Shown here piece after piece: positions 1 through 14,208 of a stretch of 64,000 nucleotides of DNA. The first letter of the stretch is position 1, and every line of letters starts with the position of its first letter. Location: NCBI RefSeq assembly GCF_026210795.1, contig NC_089458.1, positions 1,240,001 to 1,304,000 of the forward strand, written 5' to 3'. This stretch comes from Rhizophagus irregularis. Its lineage: Eukaryota > Glomeromycota > Glomeromycetes > Glomerales > Glomeraceae. A program made the position numbers and the translations under genes. The notes beneath the pieces were generated by a model. That model did no database searches. It saw only the letters and a program-made list of their open reading frames with translations, and had not been told where the DNA came from.

Positions 1-1044
1 AGGAATGTATTCATTTTTGATATATACTGTATATATATATAATATATATAAAAATCAAGAGAAAATGTTAATATGAATATCAAATCTCTCAACTTACCAT
101 GTATTCTGAGGAGAAATCTTGTTTGTCACTCGGATCAAATATGTTTTGGTGATTTTATTTTTGCATCATTAACTATCTCATTACCGTATAGCAGTACCCT
201 GGATACAAATCAAATTACCTTATTTAAAAAATTGAATCGTACCCGAAGGTACTTTGTATGGAACATGGAAAAATTGGCCAAAATTAGCCTAATTTTACCA
301 GAATTAAAAATTATCCTCTACATATCATACTCGGGTATTATAAGAGGGGTACGCCAAAATGGGGGTCCCTGATACGGTATTGACAAAATTAGTAATTCAT
401 GCAACTATATTTAAATTTGCATTAGTTTCTAATTTTTCTAGTTGGAAAATTTTGAGAGTTTGATAATTCAGTTAAGTGATTTTGATTATTGGACGATGCT
501 GACAAGCACATTTAGGTAACAATTTTTTTTTAAAGATCAAAATCTTCGAATTATGTGAATATGATTCTTTATTTTTATTCTTCATTGTCTGAATGATCTG
601 ATTGCTTCATCTGATCTTCAAACTTAAAGAGGATCATTTTTTATTGGATAATTAAATTAATAATTAAAACTCGTAAGATAACAAACAGGTTTAAATTTCA
701 AATTATCCAAAAAAACTGTGACAAAGCGTCTATCGATAACTATACGTTTATGTATGATTCGAAATGATTTTTATTTGATAAATTAATTTTTAATTCGCCA
801 TTTGACCAAACAAATATTGCACTACTTACTTTAAATGTGTATTGATTTGAGACAGGTGAAAATTGGGAATTGGTGAAATTGAAAATTTATTAAGCGATTT
901 GATTGGACGATACTATTAAAAATTCACCATAAAAGGTTAATTATAGGAGAATGGTCACACTTGTTAATAGTGATTATGAGGAACATATACGTTTCAAGAT
1001 TTGAATGCGCGATTTAACATAATATGAAGTATAGAAAAAAAGCG
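1..1044. other. AT-rich upstream region of GAPDH
   Basis: No convincing gene is seen. A short open frame at 73-372 has no recognisable domain and low-complexity composition. Between about 182 and 378 the two ends carry related inverted motifs (TACCGTAT at the left, ATACGGTA at the right), suggesting a small degenerate foldback element. The rest is AT-rich promoter-type DNA. Confidence 0.4.
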
Positions 1045-1052
1045 TATAAATA
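1045..1052 (+). promoter_or_regulatory. TATA box of the GAPDH gene
   Basis: TATAAATA lies 61 bases before the GAPDH start codon at 1113, a suitable spacing for a short 5' leader in a highly expressed gene. Position and motif are seen; function is inferred. Confidence 0.55.
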
Positions 1053-1112
1053 AGCAACGTTAAAAAAAAAAAAATCAAAAAAATAAAATATTTTTAAAAC
1101 AAAGATATAATC

Positions 1113-2743
<1,631 letters not shown>

Positions 2744-3939
2744 AATATTTTATATATTATGTAAAATAGGGGTATTTTTTTTATTATTATTTTTATTAAT
2801 AATTATGAGTTTAAAGAAGTTAGAATAAAAATGATTATAAATATTTATTTATCATCTGTTTAAGTAAATTTATAATAGTATTATTTAACAATATACTTTA
2901 AACCCTAAATATTTGAATTTGCCTGAAATAGTAAATTTTAACAATTACAATATAAGCTCCTAATTTGTATGGTTTAGATTTATGTATAACAAAAAAAACA
3001 TATGGGTCGTCATTTGCTTTTTGTATTCCGATTGAAAGTTTCATAGTATTAGGGAAAAAAATTCCGATGACCTGTTGTATGGAACAAACAATTTTGAAAT
3101 GATTTCATTACATATAATATTACATGAACTTGAAACTCGTGTTACATAAACTTTCATGTAATTCGGTTATCATCTATGCACCTTCTAGTTTAATTTTCGC
3201 AATTAATTACTATTTCGAATATATTTAATTTACATTGTTTTTTTTTAAAAAAAAAAGCCTTTGTCATCAATATTAATATTTATCTTTAATTTTCACATGA
3301 CTGATTTATCATTTTGTTGGGAAATAAATATAAACAAGCGAAAAAAGAAAACAAACGCCAAACGGCAGGGGATACATCATAAATAATTTATTATATTTAA
3401 CACGTGTATACGTAAATTAGGAAAATATTTTTAGAAAAAAAACAAGTAAGAAAATAAGGAAAAGAAGTCAAAGTAATTATTTAATTTTTATTCGTTGGTT
3501 ACCAAATATTGATTTCCATTCATGTAAAAAACAGTGGACACCTTGGACAAATAAGGAGTGGATGGATCGCATTCATTGCCACTAGAAATGTTGTGTGACT
3601 AGAAATGTACATATTACACGATGACTGACAAAATGTTTGCTTTTTGTGGCTTATGACACAATACATGCGAATTTTTTCGTATAAATATTCAATACTAAAA
3701 ATTTATTTTTATTATATACTAGTTGAAAATTTCTTTCAAAGTTAATTATATTTACATTCCACTTTGTTACGAACAATAAAATCCATTTTCTCTTATTCAT
3801 TCATTGCAACCATTTTTTCGTTCGATAAAGTTTTTTTTCTTTTCTTTTCTTCTCTTCTCTTCTCTTCTTTTTTTTAATAAAATTGGTAAGAGAAAACGAA
3901 AACGAGAGTGCGGTTTGGCTAAAGTTGACATTTAAAAAA
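2744..3939. other. Intergenic region between GAPDH and the SWIB gene
   Basis: AT-rich DNA with no supported gene. A pyrimidine-rich tract of TTCTC-type repeats (about 3831-3873) sits just before the next gene and probably belongs to its promoter or leader. Confidence 0.6.
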
Positions 3940-5127
3940 ATGGCTGATGTCGCTGATGTCAACATATCAAAATTTGTTCCTACTATCAAAAAAATACTTT
4001 TGGATTCCGATCTTAATGAAATTACTGCTAGGGATGTACGAATGAAACTTCAACAAGAATTTAAAGTAGATCTTACCCCTCGCAAGTTAGAAGTTCAACA
4101 TCTTATTGACCGCTGTTATGATGATTTAGATATCGGCGTTGAAGAAATAGAAGAGCCTATAGAACCTAAAGTATCAAAAAAACAAAAAAAAATTAGTAAT
4201 TCTGAAAAAAAATCGACTTTACATAATAAACCTTCAAAGAAGAGTTCTAGAGGTAGACCTCCTAAAAAAACTCGAGAATCTGATTATTCGTCCCTGGAGG
4301 ACGATTCACCACCACAAAAAAAGAAGCGTGGTCGAAAACCAAAAAGTTCATCTGTAAAAGCAGAATCGTCTGATGCTGAATTTGAAAGAAAATTTGAGGA
4401 AGAATTATTGAATGAATCTAATGGAAAAAAATCAAAATCAAAAAATAATAGTACTTCTAAAAAGAAATCAAATAAACGCAAGAAGAGAGATGATGAAGAA
4501 CAGGATGGTGAAGAACCAAAGAAAAGAAAAAAAGGAAACACTGGAATTCATAAGCCTTTGATATTAAGTTCAGTATTGGCAGAATTTTTACAAGCTGAAG
4601 AGGTAATTACACTTTACAAAAGTCTTCTTTTTTAAATATACATATGTATTTAAATCTGTTCATTTTAGATGTCAAGACTTGAAGTTGTTAAGCGCTTATG
4701 GGCATATATCAAAGAAAATGAGCTTCAGGATCCTAATGATAAGCGGTATATTGTTTGTGATGAAAGATTAATGACCATATTTCAACAAAATAGAATTCAT
4801 AGTTTCACGATGAATAAATTTTTAACTGTTCATCTTAAAAAGAAAGAAGCTTTAGTAGATGCAGACGCGGATGCGGACGCAGAAGTAGACGTTAAAAGTA
4901 TTAATGGAGAAGCTGCTAATCATTATGAAAATCGTAGTGTAGGCGAAGATAATGATCATGATGATGTATCAAGAGACGAGAATATTGATGATGATAAAGT
5001 TAAGATGGAGCCTCAAGAGAATTGGGCGGACGAAGATAATGAAGATGATGATGATGACGATTTGTTTGAAGAAGAAGAAGACTCTGAATGGGTAAAACAA
5101 GAAGACGACGATGACAAAAGTCAATAA
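3940..5127 (+). CDS. DEK_C and SWIB domain chromatin protein (UAF30/TRI1-like)
   Basis: Predicted nuclear protein of 373 aa from two exons (3940-4602 and 4669-5127). Residues about 5-65 form a DEK C-terminal domain (ITARDVRMKLQQEF, LTPRKLEVQHLID). Residues about 70-200 are a lysine- and serine-rich basic linker with KKRGRKPK and GRPPKK patches resembling AT-hooks and nuclear localisation signals. Residues about 203-285 form the SWIB/MDM2 domain (KPLILSSVLAEFL, RLWAYIKENELQDP), split by the intron. The C-terminal 75 residues are highly acidic (Asp/Glu runs). The same layout is known in yeast Tri1 and Uaf30, the latter an RNA polymerase I upstream activating factor subunit. The start at 3940 is the first ATG before the domain. 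Which of the two yeast paralogues it matches cannot be settled by eye. Confidence 0.88.
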
Positions 5128-5778
5128 TGAATTTCGAAATGCCGAAAATTCTTTTATTATCTTGTCAAATGAAAGAAAAAATCAACATTTCTGCTCGCAT
5201 TATAGTTTTAGGATTAAATTTTGAATATAACCAATTTTGATTACAACAAATACGGCGGCATTTGAAAAAAGTTTCTATACACAAGAATTAATTAAATCTT
5301 GTCAATCGAATGGCTTCGCTTTATTTTTTTTATATACAATTTATATTGTGATATATCTTTCATTTTTTTCTGTGTAGGATCAGAAATTATTTTTTTTTTG
5401 CGGATTACTAAATTGGCTTGTTAAACGCTAATATGTTTTACACTATTTTCCATATTTATGTATTATATTTTCTATACCAGTAGCTTTTTCATTATCCTTA
5501 ATGGTTTTAAAAAGTATGAATTATTTGAATTATTTTCATGTATAACTACTAATTAACTAATTTTTTTTTTTATGGTATTCTTCATATCTTTATGTACTTC
5601 AGTATCAAATTTGGGTCTATGTTGAGTTATATATAGTTTCTTAAGTTTGAATTCTTAAGTATTATTGTTTAAAAAAGATTTTAACTCTATAAATATATTA
5701 CTTTCAACAGATATAGAAATAAATTGTATATTTTATAAAGAAAAATAATATTTTGCCATGAAATATGAATTTAACAAA
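5128..5778. other. Convergent intergenic region
   Basis: AT-rich 3' flanks of the SWIB gene (plus) and POP7 (minus). No gene, RNA or repeat could be supported. Confidence 0.6.
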
Positions 5779-6628
5779 TTATCTTTTAACAGATGATAAA
5801 TTATTTTTATTAAATATGTATTTCTTAGCATCTTCCTTTAGAGATATTTGAATATGTACAGCAGAATTTTGTCTAATCTGAGATTCAAGGTCTTTGTCCT
5901 TATCATAAGAAATTAAATAAATAAAATGAATAAATTAAAAAATAAAGATAATAGAAGTAAAAAAAGAAAATCATACTATTACTTACATCATCATCCGGTA
6001 TAATATCATCAACTAATTGTACTGTACTAGTAGTAGTTTTATAAATTATTTGATTATGAGTTAAATCATTTAAAGCTAATACTAAATTTATCGATCTTTG
6101 TATAGCTGCTCCTAATCCATGGATAGTTATTGAAGGATGTCTGTTAAAAATTTAAATTGTAATATTAATTTGATTAGAATTTATTAATGATCCAAATCGA
6201 AGGAAAAGTAAATAATTCTTTTTTTTTTCACCCGTCTTCCATTAAAAGTTTTTTAGCCCTAAATAATTGGCCTTTAAAGTTTGATTTACGAGAAACATAA
6301 ATATCTGTTGGTATTGTTGCGGGATGTTGTGGCATTCTTTTTCGAATATCTAAATTTTTTTAAAGATAAAGATATATATAAAAAAAAAGGAACTGGAAAT
6401 GAAACGTCAAATTCTATTATAATAATCACTTTTTTTTTGTATAGATCCCGAAGGTTTTTTAGATTCATTTTTTGTAGTTGATTTTTTTGTAGTTGTATTT
6501 TCCACTTTTGAGGTGAAAGTATCTTGTGGCTGTTCTTTAGAAACTTCGATTTTTTCATCTTGTTTTTGGTTTTTATATGGTTCAGACGATAAAGCTAAAC
6601 CAACCCTTTTCTTTTTTGCTTTACCCAT
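5779..6628 (-). CDS. POP7: Ribonuclease P/MRP protein subunit POP7 (RPP20)
   Basis: Alba-fold RNA-binding subunit of nuclear RNase P and RNase MRP, which mature tRNA and rRNA precursors. Four exons on the minus strand: 6628-6430, 6349-6232, 6140-5987, 5898-5779; 196 aa. The first 68 residues are a lysine/serine-rich tail. The Alba-like core follows: TDIYVSRKSNFKGQL, then ITIHGLGAAIQRSINLVLAL, then STVQLVDDIIPDDD, ending with the strand QNSAVHIQISL. This order and the IHGLG..I.R.IN motif match human RPP20. All three introns have GT-AG ends and compatible phases. It shares a 256-bp divergent promoter with MND1. Confidence 0.9.
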
Positions 6629-6884
6629 ATTTTATAAAAGTTAAAAGTATAGACACAAATATAAATATATTATGCTCATCTACTCATCAGATGCATCAAA
6701 TCTTTATTACCGATGCTCATGTAACACATGATTATGTATTACATAAGCACTACATAAGCTTTACACGCGTCTATAGTAGATACTAGATAATGCCTATTCA
6801 ATTCAACTTTAAACGCGTTTTTAAAAAGTTGAAAGGTTCAGAATTTTTTATTCACGGAAGAATATTTTTATTTATTTAATAATC
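6629..6884. promoter_or_regulatory. Shared divergent promoter POP7/MND1
   Basis: Only 256 bases separate the POP7 and MND1 start codons, so both promoters must lie here. No clear TATA box was recognised; the centre has a CATGTAACACATGATTATG stretch with short ATG/CAT symmetry. Confidence 0.5.
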
Positions 6885-7982
6885 ATGGTAAAGTAGTAAA
6901 TAAATTCTTTCGTTCAAATGTTTTCTTTTTATATTAAAAAAAATTCTTTTTAGTCGAAGAAAGGTTTATCACTTGCTGAAAAACGTAAAAGACTTGAGGC
7001 TTTATTTCATGAAACGGTACATAAAAATCAATTCCATATACACATAATTTTTTTTTTTTAAAAAAAAATATACATATACAGAAAGAATTTTATCAACTTA
7101 AAGAGCTAGAAAGAGACGCGCCAAAAATGAAAGGAATCGGTAAGAATGCTTCATTCATTTATGAAAGACCTTTATTTAGTTATATCGGCTAATTGTGAAT
7201 CTCCTTTTAAAAAAGTTACAAATACTGTTAAAGACGTGCTTCAAAGTTTAGTAGATGATAATCTTGTAAACACGGACAAGATTGGTACATCCAATTATTA
7301 TTGGTCTTTTCCTAGTAGCGCTCTTCAATCGGTAAATTTTTATGATCATTTCTAATGTGTTTTTTTTTTTGAATTTGTATGATTAAATAGTCTTTTAGCG
7401 TAAAGCTAGAATCGAAGAGCTTATGCTAGAGCTCCAAAAATTGAAAGAAAAAAATGCCGAATTACAATCTAACATTGATGTAGCATATGACGGGCGTGAG
7501 AATTCGGTAACTATTTCATTCATTCATTCATATATCAATTTTTCATATACATCATTCAATTTGTCTTACTTTCTCAAGGACGATCGAGCCACGTTATTGA
7601 AAAAGGTAGCAGAACTAGAAGCAATTAACAAAAAACATCAGGAAAATTTGGCACTTTTTCGAGAATGTGATCCGGCACTTTTAGAGGCCAAGGGTATATA
7701 TTTAAATTATACTGTTTTTAATACCTTTTAATAATGTTCAAATATTTTATATAGAAAATCACGCTAATCTTGCATTGGAGTGCGGTAATCGTTGGACAGG
7801 TAAAAAGAAAAATAAAATTTTGCCGTCTATTTTATTAAAAGGAAAACCATATAATATATAAATTATTTCCATTATTAGAAAATATCTTTCTAATCCAATC
7901 CTACTGTTTCAAAAAGTTCAATATTGAACGTGCCGATTTCAACCAACAATTTGGAATTCCCGAGGAATTCGATACATTGTAA
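6885..7982 (+). CDS. MND1: Meiotic nuclear division protein 1 (MND1)
   Basis: Partner of HOP2 in the complex that stimulates DMC1/RAD51 strand invasion in meiosis. Eight exons: 6885-6887, 6954-7016, 7082-7139, 7216-7331, 7399-7506, 7579-7693, 7755-7799, 7879-7982; about 203 aa, the family length. The first coding exon is only the ATG, followed by GTAAAG; the next exon supplies SKKGLSLAEKRKRL, matching the conserved N terminus MSKKKGLS of the animal protein. The winged-helix region contains VKDVLQSLVDDNLV and IGTSNYYWSFPS; a coiled coil follows; the end has NRWTENIF and FGIPEEFD. Every junction is GT-AG and in phase. The gene looks intact and supports retained meiotic machinery. Confidence 0.93.
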
Positions 7983-8132
7983 TAATTTGAAGTCGGACTG
8001 AATACTGAATACCCAGTGTATCATCCTTTATGATATTATACATCCATTTGTCTTGTAAATTTAAATATATCATTACTTATCATTACTGTTACATAATGTG
8101 GTAAATTGAAAATTTCCAAATTTTATCTATTT

Positions 8133-9546
8133 TTAATGTTCCTCAAATTCTTCTTCAATTAAAATATTTTCTTCATCTCTTGGCAAATTTCTGTAATTTC
8201 TTCCTCCATGTCTTCTTGGTTTAAATACAGGACATTGTGCCAATATTATTAAAATCATATCCTATTATTATAATATTATATTATTAAATAAAGAATATAA
8301 TGGGAAATAACACAAGAAATGTCTCTCACTTACCTTTAAGAAATCAAATGCATTGCTCCAGAATTCCCAATTTGGAATTTGGTACATTCCAGTAGCATTA
8401 TGAACCATTCGGTTATATATAATACCTCCAACAAAATATACAATTAATGCAATAACGAAACTAAAAAAAAATTAAAAATTATTGGATATATAACAACAAT
8501 ACGATGAATATATTAAATGTACTAACATTGTGAAAAAGACACCCCATCCCCCCTTACTAGCGTCTTTTTTATCGGTTGGGCAGGCAACAGGAGTTCTCCA
8601 TTCAAAAAAGAATGCGCAATCTTGATAACTCGAAATAAATATCGGCTGCCCCTACACGTAATATACATAATATATATTAAATAAAAAAATATAAATTTGA
8701 ACAAATAATTGTTAATAATTGATAAAAAATGCAATTTTCCTAATAAAATAATATAATTAAATAATCATATTTAAATAATGAATAAATAAAATTCTTACTT
8801 GACCCTCAACAGTTTTATCACAAATAAAGGAAACAACAGATGCACTTTTATAATTGGTTAATCCACACAGTTTGCCATTAGAAAACTCCATTACAAGTTT
8901 ATCCCCTAATAGAATAATAAAAAAAAAAAATTATATATATTATTTCGAATATTTTAAATTTAATTTGATCTAAATTAAGTTTAATCTACCTCGGATTAAA
9001 GGGTTATTAGAAAGTTTACTTTACATAAAAATAAATTATTAGGATTAATTAAAGGATCTATTATAATAACTTAAATGAATAATTGGACTTTATTTACCCA
9101 ATATTATGACTTTTTTCTAGAGTACGATTGTAGAGCTCTGGATTTATACCGTAAACACCTATATCTTCAAAGTTGCTTTCACTGTCTTTATCATCTCTGT
9201 ATAAAACACCATGACAGACATTTATATAAAATGTCCATCCTGTTCCATATCCGTAAACAATCCAATCATTTCTTTAATAACAAAACAAAAAAAAAGAAAG
9301 ATAATGAGTAAGATATATTAAAATTTATGATAAGCTTAAAGAAAGTTACCCTTCTGTTTTTTTCAAAGGACTTAAATCATAATATTTATTTGTTGTTTCG
9401 TTAGTAACAGTACAGGGTTGTGGATTTTCCTCGGCTTTTACAAAAAGACTTGTAGACAAAATAGTTAAACACAAGATTACAAAAGTAGTAAGGTGAGTAA
9501 AACGTAAAAACGTTTTACGAGGTTTTTTTGATAAATAAAATATCAT
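8133..9546 (-). CDS. ATG27: ATG27-like type I membrane protein with MRH domain
   Basis: Predicted cargo or trafficking receptor of the autophagy/endosome system. Six exons on the minus strand: 9546-9350, 9271-9150, 8905-8799, 8651-8527, 8460-8334, 8261-8133; 268 aa, close to yeast Atg27 (271 aa). A hydrophobic signal segment (about 18-37, ending FVKAEE) is followed by a lumenal mannose-6-phosphate receptor homology region with spaced cysteines (QPC, INVCHG, KLCGL, FICDKT, QDCAFFFEW, PVACP). A single membrane span (VFFTIFVIALIVYFVGGIIY) precedes a short acidic cytoplasmic tail. The layout signal-MRH-TM-tail fits Atg27; other MRH receptors such as Mrl1 are longer. Divergent from ARP5 across 926 bases. 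Confidence 0.78.
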
Positions 9547-10472
9547 AATTTATTTTATATTACTTTAAAAACGTACAAAGAAGAAAATTGTCAAATATGG
9601 TCGAGCGGAACAAAGAAAAAAGTGTTTGTCGGATAAATTGAACGAAAGATCCGTTCGAAACTATGATATTGTGAGAACCTCGAGTATTAGCGATCATTGA
9701 TGGTTGATAAGAACACAACTGATCCTACGATAACGATTTTTGGGTTTGACCAATAAAAATGCCTGATCGCTGATCGGCCGTCTTTTTTATTCCAGACGCG
9801 AGAAAACTTAATTTATTCGTTATAATTCACGTTATTACATAAAGACAATTTTATGTAATTTTAATTCCTTAAATATAGATGCTTTGAATTTCAGATAAAG
9901 TTTTTTTTTCATCGGTTTTTTTCCAGTGCTTACGGCTATCTTCTTTCAATAAGATTATTTTGACCAACCAGAGAATTATGCGAAATTTGCCAAAAATATT
10001 TTAAAAAAAATAAATGTCAGTTTATCATAAACGTAAATTTACGATCATGATGCTCTCTAAAATAGGAATTTCTTATTTGGTTATACTTCTAATTCTAATA
10101 TATAAATGATTCTTGATAAGAATAACAACCGATTTTCATGGCTTGTCCACGTGACTAATAATTCGAAGAAGCATTGTATTATCGTTGCCTCTTTTTTTCG
10201 GTTTTGTAATAATGATTATCTAATAAAAAAAGGCAATGTTAATACATATTAATCTAATTATTAGGTCAAATTTTATATTTAATTTATAATCGCTTCGTTT
10301 TTATCTTAAATTCGGTTTAATTCCCGAGTTGTAAATATAAAACTACAACTTATTATAGATAATAGAAAGTCATAGAAGCAACATAGCTTTATTTTGATGT
10401 TGATAATCTATAAATAATAATAGTTAAAACGACCAACCTGAAACATAACCATTTTTATAACTTTTTGTTAAA
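9547..10472. other. Divergent intergenic region ATG27-like/ARP5
   Basis: 926 bases of AT-rich promoter DNA with no supported gene. It must hold both promoters; no clear TATA box was found. Confidence 0.6.
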
Positions 10473-13400
10473 ATGTCACTAAGAGATAATCTACAGCCAA
10501 AAATTTACAATATTGCTGAAAGAAGAAATTTCACTCCAAACATTACTGCAACGGATTATGAATCTTTTGCTTTTAACAAAGGAATACCAATTGTTATTGA
10601 TAATGGTAAGTTTTATTCTGCTTTACATAAACGTTATATATTATTTAAAGTTAAAGGATTTATGGAATAAAAGAAAGTTATAAAGGTGGAACTTTTTGAG
10701 CTAATAAAAACTCATTCTAAAAATAATAGTTTTGAGGAAAGAATATTCTATGGATTGGTTTCTAACGGTTAATATTCTATTATAGGGTCATATCAATGTC
10801 GTGTGGGGTGGGCGAACGATGTTTCGCCAAGATGTAAGTTTGATCAATTATTCTAATTAATAATCAATTTTTTTTTCCTTTAAAAAAAAAATATTAAACA
10901 TGTTTATATTTTGTTTTTTACCTTAAGTACAATTCGATAGCATGGTATCGAAATACAGGGATCGAAAAATTAATCAAAGTGTCTTGCTAGTAGGGAATGA
11001 TATTTATACGGATGCTACAGCGAAATCCAATGCGAAAAGTGCATTTGATGGAAATGTGGTATATAATTTCGAAACTATGGTAAGAAATGTGAAAGATATA
11101 CATATTGAATTTTTTATTTTCTATGTAATAATATTTTTTTGATGCAATTTGTTTAGGAATATATTTTAGATTACATTTTTTTCAAGCTTGGAATTAATAC
11201 TGACAAGGTATATCACCCTGTATTGATGACCGAACCCGTGTGTAATCCAAATCATTCAAGAAGATGTAAGCGAAATTATATTCCTGTATTCAGAGTCAAT
11301 GTATAAATTCAATAATTAATAAAGGCCCCATTTATTTTAGTGATGTCAGAATTATTATTTGAGAGTTATGATGTTCCATCAGTGTGTTATGGTATAGATG
11401 CGCTTTTCAGTTTTCACGCAAATAACCTTTCGTTTGACGAAGGTGGAATCGTTGCCTCATCTGGCCATACCACGACTCATGTAATACCAATAATTGGTCG
11501 TGGTGTGTTGGAGCATACTAAAAGGTATTATCGCTTTTCAAGAATTGTCTATTATAACTTTTTTCTAAGGAAATAAAATAAAAAATACTAGTAATATACT
11601 AATGTTAATTTGTCTTGAAACTTGAAATCAGGATATCATGTGGTGGATTGACATCTACTGATTATATGCTCAAATTGATGCAGCTCAAATATCCTACTTT
11701 TCCGACCAAAATGACCGTCAATCAAGCTCAAGTTAGTATCACTTTAAGCTAATGAATTACTAAGTTCGAATTTGTACTTTTAATCACTAGCGTTATATTA
11801 AATAGCTCTAACGAAAGATTTGGCTCTTATGTTACCGTAAATAGCATCTTGTGCATAGCTTTACCTATGTTGCACAAGATTATTTTAAAGAATTAAAAGA
11901 ATACTCCAATACAAGTACTTTTCCATCAAAAGATCGTATAATTCAGTTCCCATATGTACCACCGGTAAGTGAAACTTAAAATGTGAACCTTTTTATTAGT
12001 TTCGCATATAATTAAATAGTTTATTATCGTATTTTAGGCAAATGAAAAAACAGAAGAAGAATTGGCTAGACAAGAAGAGAGAAGACAGGAACAGGCACGT
12101 CGTCTAAAAGAACAAGCAGCTAAATTACGTATACAAAAGGTAACTTCCGATATCTTCTTATGATTTAATCAATATTATCGGAAATTAAATATTTGACGTC
12201 TTTTTTTTTATTTTAGTTAAAAGACCTTGAAAATAATTTGGAAGCTTATGTTCAACTTAAAGAAAGCAGGTCATCAATGAAGAAATCAGAGTGGATTGTA
12301 TTGTATCTTAAAATATAAATAAATTTAAATGTTAAGGGTGATAGATAAACTTGTTATTAATTATTAAAAATATTATTATTTAGACAAGACTAAAAGAAAA
12401 CAGAATAAGCGATGAAGCGGAGTTGGATGAGATTATTTTGAAAACCGAAAAATCCGTTCAACGCGCAAGAAATAAATTGTTAGGTATTGACGAAGTGGAG
12501 ATTAAGGTAAAATAAATTATATCCCAATAATTTAAATTTTGATATAAAATTTAATTCACTATTTTCTCTGTTATATAATTTTAGGAAGAACCTACTTTCC
12601 CGCTAGTTGATACACCAGATGATCAATTAAATGAAGCCGAAAGGAAGGAGAAAAAGAAACAAGTCGCGGCAAAGAGTCTTCATGAAACACGTCAAAGACA
12701 AAAGGAAGCTAAAGAATTGGCTAGACGACAGCAGGTTAATTTAAATTATTTTTCATATTGGTTTTGTTTGTTTAAATATTTTATGTAGTTTAATTTAATT
12801 TAGGAAGAAGAAGAGCGTGCAGAAGAACAAAGACGAATAAATGATTTTGAAGGGTGGTTAAATGAATTAAAGAATAGTTACGAGGTAATTTAAAATCCAA
12901 TGTAATCTTTGTAGGTGTATAAAAGTTAATTATTTTAATTATTGATTCTATTTAGAGTCAATTAGAAAAAGTGAAAAGCTTGAAACGAAAAAAGGAACAG
13001 CTTTTGGATCGTAGAAGCCACGCCTCACAATTGCGAATGAAATCAATAGCTAATTTGGCGAGTGATACGCCGAATCAGAAAAGACGGAGAAGGGGACAAG
13101 ATGGTAAAAGTTTTTTCTTATATTATCTTTGATAACACACTCACATTCTAATTATTTTACTTATTCAGAGGACACGTTTGGAATGGACGATAATGATTGG
13201 TCTATTTACAAGGAAATAGTAAGTATCTTTTAAGAAGTTTCCCGTTGGAAATCGATTTATATTAAAATTTTATACAATAGAGCAAAGAAGAGGATGCATG
13301 GGAAGAAGAAGAGGAATTATCACAATTAAGAGATTATGAACACAAGCTTCTTAGATACGATCCCGCATTTCTACCGGAGCATACATTTGACGCGAAAAAT

Positions 13401-13960
13401 TCACAGCAAAATTCTCTCGTTTTTATGTTAACTCGAGGAGTCGTACCTGCATATGATCCAGAAAACTTTGGACAAATGCATCAATTACATGTTAATGTTG
13501 AAAGAATAAGAGTTCCTGAGGCTTTATTTCAACCTAGTATAATTGGATTAGATCAAGCTGGTGTGGTTGAAACCATTGGAGATATTGTTAACAGATTTGA
13601 TTATGATGACCAGCGAAAAATGATCAAGGTAAAAAATAGTTTGAAATTTTCCTCTTTATGATGAATATATGTATTAAGGCTAATTTTATCTATTGTTAGT
13701 CCATATTTGTTACGGGTGGACATACACAGACACCAGGACTTTTACCTCGATTGGAAACTTCGCTTCGATCTATATTACCATCAGATGCGTCTTTAAGGAT
13801 AATTCATGCTAGTGATCCAGTAATTGATGCATGGCGTGGTGCTGCATTATGGGCTAGAACGGAAGATTTTTATAAATATGCTGTAACTCGTCAAGAATAT
13901 CAAGAATATGGTGGAGAATATTTAAAAGAGCATAGGTTTGGCAATGTTTATAGAATATAA
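10473..13960 (+). CDS. ARP5: Actin-related protein 5, INO80 chromatin remodelling complex
   Basis: Nuclear actin-related protein of the INO80 remodeller. Sixteen exons: 10473-10605, 10786-10833, 10928-11079, 11157-11265, 11341-11524, 11632-11731, 11845-11964, 12038-12139, 12217-12297, 12384-12506, 12585-12734, 12804-12884, 12956-13103, 13169-13218, 13281-13628, 13700-13960; 729 aa, near yeast Arp5 (755). The actin fold is split: the N-terminal half has [17 protein letters not shown] (phosphate-1 loop) and [16 protein letters not shown] (phosphate-2 region); a long charged coiled coil of about 250 residues is inserted; the C-terminal half has [19 protein letters not shown] and [15 protein letters not shown]. 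That insertion is the ARP5 hallmark. All phases close. Ends 248 bases before the convergent methyltransferase gene. Confidence 0.94.
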
Positions 13961-14208
13961 TTATAATTGTTCTTTCAATAAATTTGAAAGTTTAAAATTT
14001 GTTGATTTATGGCAAAAAAATTCGGTTTACTAATAGTCAAATAGACTAAAAATTTCGCATAAAACTTATGATCCAGTTTAAATAATTACGTATTGAATAT
14101 TATTTATCAACATATTATTTTAAATATATTAAATTCTTAATTGGTAATAATAGGAATTTATTTATAAGAAGCAAATATAATCATTATTAAAAATTATTCA
14201 AATTAAAT

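Noticed and set aside
73-372. 99-codon open frame upstream of GAPDH
   Set aside because: No recognisable domain, no good coding context, and it overlaps a degenerate foldback-like segment.
6281-6481. Open frames overlapping POP7 in other frames
   Set aside because: They are shadows of the POP7 exons and intron, with no conserved features.
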